From the NCBI GenBank assembly GCA_029851415.1, contig CM056743.1, forward strand, positions 74,669,186 to 74,733,185: a DNA stretch of 64,000 bases, written 5' to 3'. Of this stretch, positions 45,432 through 54,790 are shown piece by piece. How positions within the stretch are numbered: position 1 is the stretch's first letter; every line of letters begins with the position of its first letter. A program made the position numbers and the translations under genes. This stretch comes from Eretmocerus hayati (taxonomy: Eukaryota; Arthropoda; Insecta; Hymenoptera; Aphelinidae). The notes under the pieces are model-generated. The model saw nothing but the letters and a program-made list of their open reading frames with translations. It searched no databases and was not told the origin of the DNA.

Positions 45432-45586
45432 GTCGTCAATCAGCTGATAGCGACAATCCACGGCGCGCATCGTTCGCCGTATATGAGCTTATAGGGCGAA
45501 CGATAATGCGCGACGATCGTCATATAAGCTTATGGGACGATCGATCACCGGTACGATCGCCTATATTAGCTTATAAACGGCGATCG
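45432..45586. promoter_or_regulatory. GC-rich hairpin array with AGCT-centred loops (Polinton B, polB-ATPase spacer)
   Basis: Four successive stem-loops are visible. GTCG/CGAC (45432-45435, 45451-45454) has loop palindrome ATCAGCTGAT. ATCGTTCGCC/GGCGAACGAT (45469-45478, 45495-45504) has loop ATGAGCTTAT, with outer CGCGCAT/ATGCGCG pairing. CGATCGTC/GACGATCG (45514-45521, 45536-45543) has loop ATAAGCTTAT. CGATCGCC/GGCGATCG (45554-45561, 45579-45586) has loop TTAGCTTAT. The last three AGCT cores are 41 nt apart. Element A has a comparable array at the same place with different stems. Confidence 0.75.
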
Positions 45587-45654
45587 AGCCATTCGATCAT
45601 GAAAATGTCGCGCGCCGTGGCCGCCGCCGCCGCGGTTTGAAGAGTTTCGCGTGC

Positions 45655-45690
45655 TATAAAATCTCTGCTCAGCTGAAATGATCATCATCC
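45655..45690 (+). promoter_or_regulatory. TATA plus initiator of the Polinton B ATPase gene
   Basis: TATAAAA starts at 45655 and TCATCC puts the initiator A at 45687, 32 nt away; ATG is 10 nt further at 45697. Both distances equal those in element A. Confidence 0.65.
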
Positions 45691-45696
45691 ATCGAC

Positions 45697-46317
45697 ATGG
45701 AGACAAAGTGGTCGCATCCATTCACGCTTTTATGCTGAGGACCAAGTTCTTGTGGAGAGAGTACTTGGGTCAAGGCTTTTGTCCAATTTCGAGATTACAT
45801 TTGTGACACAAAATTCGAGAAAATCATCTTCTACTACTCTGAATGGCAGTCAGCTTACACTACTTTTGACTCTTTGGTAGAATTTCGGGAAGGTATCCTA
45901 CAAATTTCTGACTTTGGCAACGATGACAGACCAAAATTGATCGTTATTGACAACTTTATGCGACAAGCATCGAATCCTATTATAGTTGATTTATTCTCAA
46001 AACATTCGCACCATCACCGCTTGAGCGTCATTTTTATATCGCAAAATCTTTTCCATGAATCACAGAGAGATATTTCGTTGAATGTTTCTTACCTTGTGGT
46101 TTTCAAAGATCCAAGAGATCGGGCGCAAATACAGCATCTGGCAAGGCAAGTTTACCCCGAGAATCCACGTTTTATCAGAGAAATTTTCAAAGATGCCATC
46201 GCAAAACCACATTCATATCTTTTATTCGATATGACCCAATCGGCACCGGATGAACTTCGATTTCGGACCAATATTTTTCCAAACGAAGGCTACGAATGTG
46301 TGTATGTACCCAAATGA
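45697..46317 (+). pseudogene. DNA-packaging ATPase of Polinton B, stop plus Walker A mutation
   Basis: ATG 45697 opens METKWSHPFT, as in A. A TGA follows within the next ten codons, just before the P-loop (about 45735-45737). The P-loop reads GPSSCGES, with Glu in place of the invariant Lys. Walker B is LIVIDNFM (about 45940), where the second acidic residue is Asn. The C-terminal FRTNIFPNEG and VYVPK end is intact and gives the normal length. Two independent catalytic losses imply decay without selection. Confidence 0.88.
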
Positions 46318-46321
46318 GAGG

Positions 46322-46359
46322 TATAAAAGAGTGACATCTGATTGTGCTTGTCATCATTC
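46322..46359 (+). promoter_or_regulatory. TATA plus initiator of the Polinton B small basic protein gene
   Basis: TATAAAAGAG starts at 46322, five nt after the ATPase stop. TCATCATT provides an initiator A at 46353 or 46356; ATG is at 46371. TATAAAAGAG with a following ACATCTGAT is also found, on the minus strand, at the region C array promoter. Confidence 0.55.
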
Positions 46360-46370
46360 GATAGGATGTG

Positions 46371-46709
46371 ATGGCTCTGTCCACATCGTCGCCTTTTGGT
46401 GCAAAGTATGCCTCAATTTTACGAGCTCTCTGTCACTTGAGCAAAGATCAGATAATCGCTGCTTTGCGAAAAGCTGCGAGGGGTCTCATCAAATGCATAT
46501 GCGAATGTGCTTTGAATATTTCAAATGGTAATATTCCACTGAATGACTACGAAGAAAGGAAATTAAGGAAATACGCTGAAATTTTTCGAAAACTCATTAT
46601 ACCACGCGGTACTTGGAACAGCAAGAGAGTCGTCATCATCCGAAAAATAGCTGAATTTCTCCCGACATTGTTATTGCCCGTACTCGAATACTTTTCCGAG
46701 AAGAAGTGA
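46371..46709 (+). CDS. Small basic protein with hydrophobic C-terminus, Polinton B (112 aa)
   Basis: It is the counterpart of 22845-23240. The shared core is IKCICECALNI (about 46480-46515) followed by a basic helix and a hydrophobic end (IAEFLPTLLLPVLEYF). The frame is intact. The real start is probably ATG 46371. It is followed 12 nt later by the accessory gene. Function is as for the A copy, probably virion core or membrane-active, by analogy. Confidence 0.65.
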   Translation: MALSTSSPFGAKYASILRALCHLSKDQIIAALRKAARGLIKCICECALNISNGNIPLNDYEERKLRKYAEIFRKLIIPRGTWNSKRVVIIRKIAEFLPTLLLPVLEYFSEKK

Positions 46710-46721
46710 ATCTTTTCAATC

Positions 46722-47600
46722 ATGGAACACGCTCGAAAAATGGTCCTGGTGCCCGAAGCCATGGTTAGAAATATCCAACTAATGAAAGATTTTCAAATAC
46801 AGCAAGAGAGTGCTACAGAATCGCCCAAATCTGTGCAGACTCCTGGGAATGTGTCATCCAGATTAGACAACGACATGTACGACATCCTGCACGCCGATGT
46901 CAAAGACAAGCGCCAGAAATGAAAGCTCTTTTCTCAGGCACCTCAGAGGTTCCTCTCCTTTAACGATGACAATCACGAGAGTAGTAATGGCCAAACTGAG
47001 TGCGCAGAAAGTACTGATGACGATGCTCTTGATAGCGGAGGGGATGGCGTGACATTGGTCAAATATTCGGATGAGAATATCATCAACAGCGTTCCGAATA
47101 CATATAGATGGAAATGTGAGCAGCTACTCAAATGCTTACATGGCTGCGGTCAAGAGCACATCTCTTGGGACGACTCAGGCACCGTACGTATAAACGGTAC
47201 CGCTATTCCTGATCCAAATATTGTGGATCTCGTGAATTTGGCTGTCAGATGGAGGAAATCGTACTCAGCGGTTGGGGAGCAAGAATTTGCTAATTTTTTG
47301 CAGAAATCTACTATCCCGAGAGAATTTATTGACAATACCTCATTGTTGAATGATGAATATGATACACCTCTGGCGAATTTGGAGAGGAAGTACGGCAGAA
47401 TTTCTCGGCATTCTAGCGACTCGGCTGTAATACCTAGTAATTTGGCTGACCCGCGGGAGAGTGGAGACGGAAAGGAAGCCGACAACGTAGAGGATTGCAG
47501 TGAAGTTTTTAACGAGACAGCTGATTCTACACTTGGGTATAGTACACCTGGCACTAAGAAAAAGAAGCCTTCGTGGGTTACTTTGACACTCAATAAATGA
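46722..47600 (+). pseudogene. Polinton accessory protein before integrase (B copy, one in-frame stop)
   Basis: ATG 46722 begins MEHARKMVLVPEAMV. One TGA at 46920-46922 splits an otherwise single 292-codon frame. The conserved segment reads WDDSGTVRINGTAIPDPNIV (about 47165-47225) and the C-terminus is acidic, then Lys-rich (TKKKKPSW). The stop TGA overlaps the integrase ATG (47597) as ATGA. Compared with A the C-terminal half is in frame, so B shows the family's true layout better. Confidence 0.75.
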
Positions 47601-48694
47601 TGGAAGAGCTACTCGAAAATTATTATTACAATCCCGGAAACCCTGCATCACTCTCTGGAATAAAAAGTTCCCTTGCCGAGCTTAGATCGAGAAATATTCA
47701 CGTTACGAGGAGACAGGTCACAAATTGGTTAGAATCTCAAGATGCTTACACGCTTCATAAGCCGAGGTGATTCAGATTTCAGAGACGACACTATAACGTT
47801 CCCAATGTTGATGATGTTTGGGAGGCTGATCTCATGGATTTCCGTTCCATCAAGGCTTATAACGAAGGCTTCACTTTTGTACTCGTAGTAATTGATGTTC
47901 CATCAAAATACGTATGGGTCGAGCCGTTGATAAATAAGACTTGCATCAATGTTACGGCCGCTTTCGATCATATTTTATCACGTAGTAATAACCGTGTTCC
48001 AATGCTCTTACAGACCGATCAGGGGAAAAAATTCGAGGGAGGCCATTTTCAAAAACTGCTCAAAAAATACCATATTAAATTTCGAGAAGTTCTGAATGCA
48101 GAATTTCATTGTGGTGTTGTTGAAAGAGTCAATAGAACGCTGAAGAGTCGTTTGTGGCGCTATTTTACGAGATTTGATACAAAAAAATATATTGATATTT
48201 TACAACAGTTGGTGGAGTCTCACAACGGAATGAAAAATTCAAGCATCAGAATGAAACCATGTGACGTCACTCTCCAGAATGCTCAGGAAGCTCGTGACAA
48301 TTTGAGTCGAAAATACGAGAAACATTTCGGTCGTGGTAGGCCTAAATACAGTGTTGGAGATCTTGTTAGGATCAGTACAGCGTCGCACGTCTTTGTGAAA
48401 GCATACGAAGTCGGATATTCTGAGGAAATTTTTAAGATTGTGAAAATATCCGGTTCTCGGGCACCATACGCTTATAACCTGCAAGACTTACAAGGCATCG
48501 ACATCGCTGGTATTTTCTACGAGCAAGAGCTTTCTCGTGTGAGGAAGAATATTGATGACGACAATTTTATCATTGATAAAATACTTCGGACTCGCGGATC
48601 TGAACGGAACAAAGAATACTTTGTATCTTGGGCAGGATATCCTGCTAAATTCAACAGTTGGTTGCAAGCTGATCAGATTCATAATTTAGAATGA
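47597..48694 (+). pseudogene. int: Chromodomain integrase of Polinton B, DDE triad kept, one stop
   Basis: ATG 47597 starts MMEELLENYYYNPGNP. The signature ESQDAYTLHKP (about 47725-47760) is followed by TGA at 47768-47770, the only lesion. The catalytic residues are present: Asp in WEADLMDF (about 47825), Asp in LLQTDQGKKF (about 48015) and Glu in GVVERVNRTLK (about 48125). The C-terminal chromodomain-like end (WAGYPAKFNSWLQ) precedes the stop, which overlaps the penton ATG (ATGA, 48691). This copy shows what element A has lost. Confidence 0.92.
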
Positions 48695-48984
48695 AGGACG
48701 AATTTTACGTTGTTTCAAAGAGCAACAATAGCACCAGATACTTCCCTGAAAACGATGCGTCGAACTTTACAGCACTCTTACCACATGAGCTGCAGATAAG
48801 TGGGTCATGGACTGTCGCAATAGTCGAAGTTCAATACCCTCAAACTTGTATGCACCTGCAGCACAACACTGATAACGTGCGAGTCACATATAAAAACTTT
48901 GACCAACGCTCAACGAGCGATCATCGTATTATTGATAATGAACACCTTGGAGATATTGGATATTCTTCGAGATCTTCCGGTTGA
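48691..48984 (+). pseudogene. Penton-type minor capsid protein of Polinton B, truncated by deletion
   Basis: Only about 82 homologous codons remain (YVVSKSNNSTRYFPEN, SGSWTVAIVEVQYPQ). At about 48935 the sequence switches to the start of the protease gene, so the remaining residues to 48984 are out-of-frame read-through. The rest of the penton, the core-like, major capsid and following gene present in A are missing. Confidence 0.85.
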
Positions 48985-49522
48985 TACGTACGGTGCTTTT
49001 GCTTCGGACAGGATTCCAATGGTATGGGCATAGCCTGCAGCGATTGTTGCTAATTGCTCAGATCATACAAAGATGGTAATACATTGGGTTGCTTTTTTCG
49101 TCGATATTTCCGGTTTTGGATATTTTTTCGTCAGTTTTGGCAGCCATCCGTTTATCAGAAAACACATTGATCGACTCAAGAGAAATTGTAAAAGTTTCAA
49201 ATATAACACGATGATATTGCAAAGTGAGAAATCAGATGTATGCGGCCAATTTTGCATAATGTTTTGTCATTTCTTGTCTAGCGGTTTTGGAATGAATAGA
49301 TTCAATAGTATGATCACAAAAAATCGTAAAGAGAATGACTCGATAGCAAGAAATTTTCATATTAAACTAAAAAAGATACACTCGTTGGTAAAAGATCGAC
49401 ATGGTAACAAAAAACGAATAACGTTGGATTGCGGTGGTGATTGCTGCAAAAAAGTACTGTGCAGAAGTGATGAGACGAACCAAAAAGACTTATCCGCTGT
49501 CTCAGCAAATGCATCGATATAA
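48938..49522 (+). pseudogene. pro: Adenain-like protease of Polinton B, inactivated
   Basis: ATG 48938 opens MNTLEILDILRDLPVDTYG, like the A copy. A TAG at 49031-49033 interrupts it. His is present (IHWVAFFV, about 49083) and Cys is present (DVCGQFCIMF, about 49240), but the acidic residue of the A copy (YFDSYG) is replaced in the aligned stretch FFVSFG. It is thus doubly inactivated. The C-terminus is Lys-rich and longer than the catalytic domain. Confidence 0.82.
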
Positions 49523-49596
49523 CTTCATCAAATTTTCAATAAGCTCACCAGTCGCCAAGCACACTTGCTACCAGCACGTTACAAATTCAAGTCACC

Positions 49597-49995
49597 ATGG
49601 CTTTCCGAATTCTCGCTGAACCAAAATTCCTCGGCTCTACTTATGCTGTGAATAACAGCGAGTCAAAATTCGTGACAGTGTCTTTACAACTGCAACAGGA
49701 CAATACATTCGTACCTGTAATCTCCTGAGTTGGGTTATCGCAAGGAATCGAACTCACTCAGTCGGAATGGAATCTACTGCAGGGAAATTTCGGCGAAGTG
49801 CAAGCTTTCTTCGAGAGCGACGTGACCACGAGATGGAGGGCTCCGATCGTCATCAATGACAGATTAGCGGTGATCTTTACAAATACATATAATTCTAAGA
49901 CGATTGTAATTGAGAAAAAGGGTGGTTGTAACGCCTCTGTTGAGCAAAACGATGGAGAGCCAGCGAAAATAAATCTCTGTATGTGCCAAGTGTAA
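49597..49995 (+). pseudogene. PC4-like ssDNA-binding protein of Polinton B, one stop
   Basis: ATG 49597 gives MAFRILAEPKFLGS and a strand-rich stretch, with TGA at 49726-49728. The same frame then reads QGIELTQSEWNLLQGNF, which aligns with KPVTFDADGWERFKQVF of the A copy and with the final strand/helix of PC4. The frame ends at 49995 next to a donor-like GTAAGT. About 130 codons remain against 266 in A, so the C-terminal half is absent or in a further exon (a 70-codon frame lies at 49998-50206). Confidence 0.55.
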
Positions 49996-50489
49996 GTTTT
50001 AAACATGTGACTTTCGGGAATCTGATGAATCTATCTGAATTAATAGTGTGCAAAATCGATAAATCGTCAAAAGTGCAGAAGTGCCTAAGTGAATGTAAAA
50101 ATACAATGGCGCAAATTGCCAAAGACAATAATATTGTAGCAAACAATGATAATATTGTATCAAACGATAATGGTGTGACAAATTCAGTAAGAGAGATATT
50201 GTTATAGAGAGAATGAAAGATGAATATGACTTTGTAACCAATGAGTACTTATTCGACGATATATTCGAGGAACTGTTCACATTTGTTAACTTTAATTGAA
50301 TCATGCGGTGCATAGAAAGAATAGAATGCACGCAGGTGAATGAATTTGAAAAATAAAATCGCACTTTTTACTTTACTCGCATACTACCTATCTTATATGT
50401 ATACATTCCGATGATACACCACAGGCATGCAGAGCCATTTGAAAGAATCGTGCTAACTTATCACTCACATGCACTCGATATATGAGAAC
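49996..50489. other. Right-arm remnant of Polinton B
   Basis: One short frame (49998-50206, with an Asn/Asp-rich repeat-like end) could be a decayed exon of the PC4-like gene. Otherwise I see nothing before the right TIR. Confidence 0.35.
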
Positions 50490-50563
50490 TATATAGTTAA
50501 AACTTCAACGATGCAAGCATTCACAGACAGAGCACACATATACTTACTCTCTCCATTACCATG

Positions 50564-50566
<3 letters not shown>

Positions 50567-50648
<82 letters not shown>
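50567..50648. repeat. (GA)n microsatellite
   Basis: About 41 GA units, at the 3' side of the LINE insertion in the right TIR. Confidence 0.95.
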
Positions 50649-50651
<3 letters not shown>

Positions 50652-51629
50652 ATTGATTGATTGATTGATGCCCGTTTATTCGTCCGAAGACAAAAAAGAA
50701 AAATAATCAGTTACATATGGTAATATATATCACAGATCAATAGTGCACATTAATAAAAATAATGAAGTCATTTGGTCAAGGACAAATCTTAAGTATATCA
50801 CAATTTGTGACTAGTCAGGTAGCACTCAGGAGATTCACAAACTTCATAGAATAATATAAGAATATAAAAATATAAAAAGAAATGGCAGGGCTCACAGTCA
50901 TATTACAGAAAAGTTCAGTCAATTGACGAAGGGTCACACGTATACTTATAATTTTATTCTAGATGAACGAATCAAGCAACAAGTCAGCCCAAGCCTTTCA
51001 AAGTTTAGAGATTGAAGTAATGCTTCTTCTCCACATCAATCCTCTGGGGAGACTGTGTGAGCAAAAAATCCTTCATAGCCTCTTTAAATAATGACATTTT
51101 CCCCAGCTGCCGAAAGCCCGGAGGGAGAAAGTTCCACAAATGAGCACATTGAACCTGGAAAGATCTTCTTCCATATTCAAGTCTCATATTGGGAACTTTG
51201 AGTACCCGCTCTTCTGCATCACCGCGTGCGGGGCGTTCAGATTGGTACCTGGTGAACATCGCAGCTAGGTAGCCAGGCTCTCCTAAGTGCATGATCTTGT
51301 GCATTAACAGAGCTGCGAAGTACATTCTCCGCGAATCAGTACGTAACCAACCCAAACGCTCCCTAAACGGGGTGATGTGCTCGTCTCTCCTAAGATCAAA
51401 AATGTACCTCACACATGAATTGCTTAGTCGTTGTATCCGTTGCCGCTGTTCGTCCGTGGCGTCGAGGTACACGACCGTGCAATAGTCTATATGCGGTTGA
51501 ACCAGGGACTCAACTAGGCGAACTCGGAGAGGTCTGGTGATACATGCCCTAAAAAACCGCAATCCATAGAGGGCTCTGTTGACTTTCTTAGTTACTTGGT
51601 CGATGTGCGGTTTCCACGTCAGTTCACTG
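50649..51629 (-). mobile_element. 5'-truncated CR1/L2-like LINE inserted in the right TIR of Polinton B
   Basis: The minus-strand frame 51562-51005 encodes the C-terminal part of an ORF2 (LVESLVQPHIDYCTVVYL, then a Leu/Arg-rich end), intact for 185 codons. The 3' tail, read on the minus strand, is AATAAACGGGC followed by (ATCA)n at 50649-50670. Simple-repeat tails rather than poly(A) are typical of CR1/L2/RTE types. The 5' end is truncated at about 51629 inside GA-rich TIR sequence. It is the same family as positions 1-690. Confidence 0.85.
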
Positions 51630-51769
51630 TCAAGAGAGAGAGACAGACAGACAGAAAATCAGAAAGAGAGGGAAAGAGCGCCGGAATGCATGCGATACCG
51701 GTCGGCCGCAGCCCAAAAGAGTGGGGCGTGGTGGGGGCCGTCGGCGGCCCATAGTGAGAGGTATCTACT

Positions 51770-54259
51770 TACGTAATATTAGTGGTCAAGCCACCCCAGT
51801 TCTTTTGCAGTACTCTTGCACCTCCAGCCGAATAACAAGTTCTCGGTTACAAGTTAGACCATAACAATTCATGGTCCATCGACAACTTATCTTCAACTCT
51901 ATCTTGTTCAAATTCCTACGTAGAAGGAAATTGAAATTCCATGATTAAGTGGGCGCTGACTGCACGCCCTCGATCGCACTGGAAATCTGGCGGGGTTGGG
52001 TCAACTCCCACGGGTCGGGAACAAGGCATCACCAACAATTGGTATTCCATGATTTTCGACGTCGGGTTCCTCTGGTCCCCGACGGAAGTGAACAAGCGCG
52101 TGAATTAAGAGCGGGACAGCTGTGTGAGTTCAAGTTCATATGGGATCTATCGAATTAGTTCGATAAATTTGATCGGACTTCAAGATCAATGATTGCTGAC
52201 CTCATCTGCGATGTTAGGGAACTTTTAAGACGCATAGACGAAATAATTACCCGGATCAGGAGCCATTTTACACTCAAGACCACTCTCTGCACCGATCGAA
52301 AAAAAAGCAATAAGCATAGCATTCGATTATTATGCGACTGACTCGCTTCGAATCTACAAGAATATTCACCAAATTCCCTGGAAACATAATTGAGAGATCC
52401 ATCCAATGTGGATTGTACAAGTAGCTCAGAAATTCCCGGATATGGAGATAGAATACATTGCTTCATACATTGAAGATACGGTACATGGTCTCTGAATATT
52501 CTCAGTTCCTGGAGGCCTCATTCGAATCATACAGATTGTCTCATTCCATTTCCAAAGAATTCGTGAGACATTCTTGTAAACTTGAAACGAGATAGTTTCA
52601 TACTCACCAGATACAATTCTCCTAGCTGGTTTTTCTCTCGGTGTCGCGAGTGATGACGATTACAATACTGCCTTGGTAACCTTTTATTTCATCTATGCAA
52701 TCTGGGGAATCATCAAATTTGCAGATGAGGCAAGCAATTATTCATACTTGAATTCGATCAATGATGTCAATCGAAATCAATCGGGCTGATATTCTCTTTA
52801 GTTCCGTCGGGGCCCAGAAACTCTGGCGGTGAGAGGCATGGAATACCGACTGTCGGTGATAGCCTGACCCAGACCCGCCAGAGTTAGTTCAACCCTGACA
52901 GCTTTTCAGTGTGGGATAGACAGTGTTCATTTCTCCATGATCGTCTACAACCCATTTTGGAAATTTTTGGAGACCCTCGAGAAAGATCCCTCGATATTTC
53001 TCCAAATGGTTCCTTCATTCAAGTTATGAGGGATCCTTGTTACAATACAGGGATTCTTCTCCCTATCGGAGTAAAACCTTTTCTCATTTCCAACAGATTC
53101 CAAGATAGATGCAGTTTCCGGGATATCTCATCAACAATTTTTGCCGGTGTCAACCGAATCCACGGAACAGTGTTCTCGACAATCTTCCGGCGCATTGAGG
53201 TATGTCTCCGGGTTCTTCGAAATTCAGAGAATCTTCTGGGGATTTGTGTGGTGATTTAACCATGCATAACACACCTTCTGCTGAAATTTCGAGGAGCCTG
53301 TCCATTTTGCTTTCGAAGTTGGAAGTTCGAGCTCGTAACACGCGAAGGATTGGAACGGCTCAGCAGAACGCAACTTCTTTGGGCTGTTCTCGCGAATGCT
53401 CTAACAATTCTTTAGAGAACTCGCTAAAAAATTGATATGTCATTCATTCAAGTGTTATCTTCATCCTTGCAAAAATAGGGACCCGTGCCCACTTATTTTG
53501 TTTGCACGAGGGCTCGAATGTTTGTGATTTTTGTCCGCGCGCAATTCTAATTTTCCGCCTCGCGGAGAGTGTCTGAGTGTGAGCATGTACGTGCACGAGC
53601 TGCTTTGTTGTGTATATGCGATTATACATGAAAGATGACGAGGTCGCGTTGCTATCAAAACAACACGGGTCGCTCAAACTTTCCATCCGGATTGTCCTAG
53701 GAGACATACCTCAAATTATGCTAGATATAGTGAATATGGAATATAGTAGTATACGAGATTTCGCAAAATCTCGGAAAATTCGGAACAAGGATCCCTCAAC
53801 TTGGAGTGATCGCATCATTCGAAGAATTGTGGGGGAATCTCTGTGTCAACCTGTGCGAATCTACGGCGGGATACTTGATACTCTTCCTGATCGAATGGTT
53901 ACACTCCGGGTCATGGGAAGTACAAGTCGTGGCGATTGATGTTTTGGTCCTATTGGACTACACAGGGAAGATGAATCTTACTTGCCATTCAAAAGATGAG
54001 TCGATTGCATTTAGGTTGAAGCTATTCTTGATCGAATGAAATAACGCGATGGAAAGCCTGCGGTTGGGTTTTGGAATTATCTCCATGGTCCTTATCGCAA
54101 TTTGAAGCAAGATGTATACGTTCGATACAATCAATAATAATGAGGAAGTATAGATGATAGAAAGAGGCTTAGAAAACCACCTATGAAGTGCGTCTCTCTC
54201 ATATCTCAGACTATAAGATAAAAGTTCAGATGACTAATTATCATTTCGTGACTCCATTT
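51770..54259. other. Host DNA, no gene recognised (3' flank of the Ac45 exon)
   Basis: Only short, overlapping frames occur. An inverted pair CTCTGGCGG/CCGCCAGAG lies near 52820 and 52880. The last few hundred bases should contain the 3' UTR of the minus-strand Ac45 gene, but I could not place its poly(A) signal. Confidence 0.4.
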
Positions 54260-54790
54260 TCATTCTTGAGCTGATATTGCGATAGTCTTGCTTTTGGGGT
54301 CGTCAAAATGATCCATCGTTCGTATATCCACTATCATCGTGAGGCCCCAAATTACTATAACTGCTAGAATGATAGTAACGAAGATTCCAGTCCAAATAGG
54401 AATACTCATGAAACCAGTACAATCTATAACTTTCCCGAAGGAGTCAGTGTCCATTTGCAATTGCAGGTTTGACAAGGTGAGCGATATGATCCTATTTGCA
54501 TCCTCGCTCCCGCGGGCGATGAAAGTTTCCCGAAGACAATGATATGATGAACCATCAGGGAGCAGAATATCATTCTGACTCTTCAGAAGCAGCCATGTTG
54601 CAGTTTTCTTGTCTTGATAATAGAAGCCAATCAGTTCATCACCATTTCCACGCACTTTGAATTGGGCAACAAAAGTGTAATCTTCGCCATCTCCAGTTCC
54701 AAATGTTATGGAGAGATTACGGATCTTATCAGTCATTTCCAGGGAGACATTCTTTGGCGGAAGTTGCAGAGTGTATTCCTTATTGTTGAC
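54260..54790 (-). CDS. ATP6AP1: Last exon of V-ATPase accessory subunit Ac45 (ATP6AP1)
   Basis: The exon starts after a good acceptor (TTCTCTCTAG, minus strand) and ends at the stop. It encodes the lumenal beta-rich domain end, a single membrane segment (about GIFVTIILAVIVIWGLTMI) preceded by DCTGF, and a short cytosolic tail (RTMDHFDDPKSKTI). Ac45 proteins share this C-terminus, and the tail is known to carry trafficking signals. The gene helps assemble and target the vacuolar proton pump. This is the only confidently identified host gene; upstream exons must lie to the right of 54790, possibly beyond the window or unrecognised. Confidence 0.85.
   Translation of the reverse strand, partial: VNNKEYTLQLPPKNVSLEMTDKIRNLSITFGTGDGEDYTFVAQFKVRGNGDELIGFYYQDKKTATWLLLKSQNDILLPDGSSYHCLRETFIARGSEDANRIISLTLSNLQLQMDTDSFGKVIDCTGFMSIPIWTGIFVTIILAVIVIWGLTMIVDIRTMDHFDDPKSKTIAISAQE

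Larger units (their letters stand above)
37626..51769 (+). mobile_element. Polinton/Maverick element B (14.1 kb, deleted and inactivated)
   Basis: The ends are AGTAGATACC and GGTATCTACT, sharing the AGTAG terminus with element A. Inverted repeats are about 190 bp; the right one is interrupted by a LINE. Flanking 6-mers TGAGTA (37620-37625) and TACGTA (51770-51775) agree at 4 of 6 positions, so a duplication is possible but decayed. Gene order copies element A as far as the penton gene, where a deletion joins penton to protease. Protein similarity to A is moderate and nucleotide similarity low, so A and B are separate lineages rather than two copies of one. Confidence 0.9.
50490..51769. repeat. 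Right TIR of Polinton B, split by a LINE
   Basis: Positions 50490-50566 and 51629-51769 are the inverse of the left TIR. The (GA)n tract 50567-50648 and the retrotransposon to 51628 lie between. The element terminus is CTACT at 51765-51769. Confidence 0.88.
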
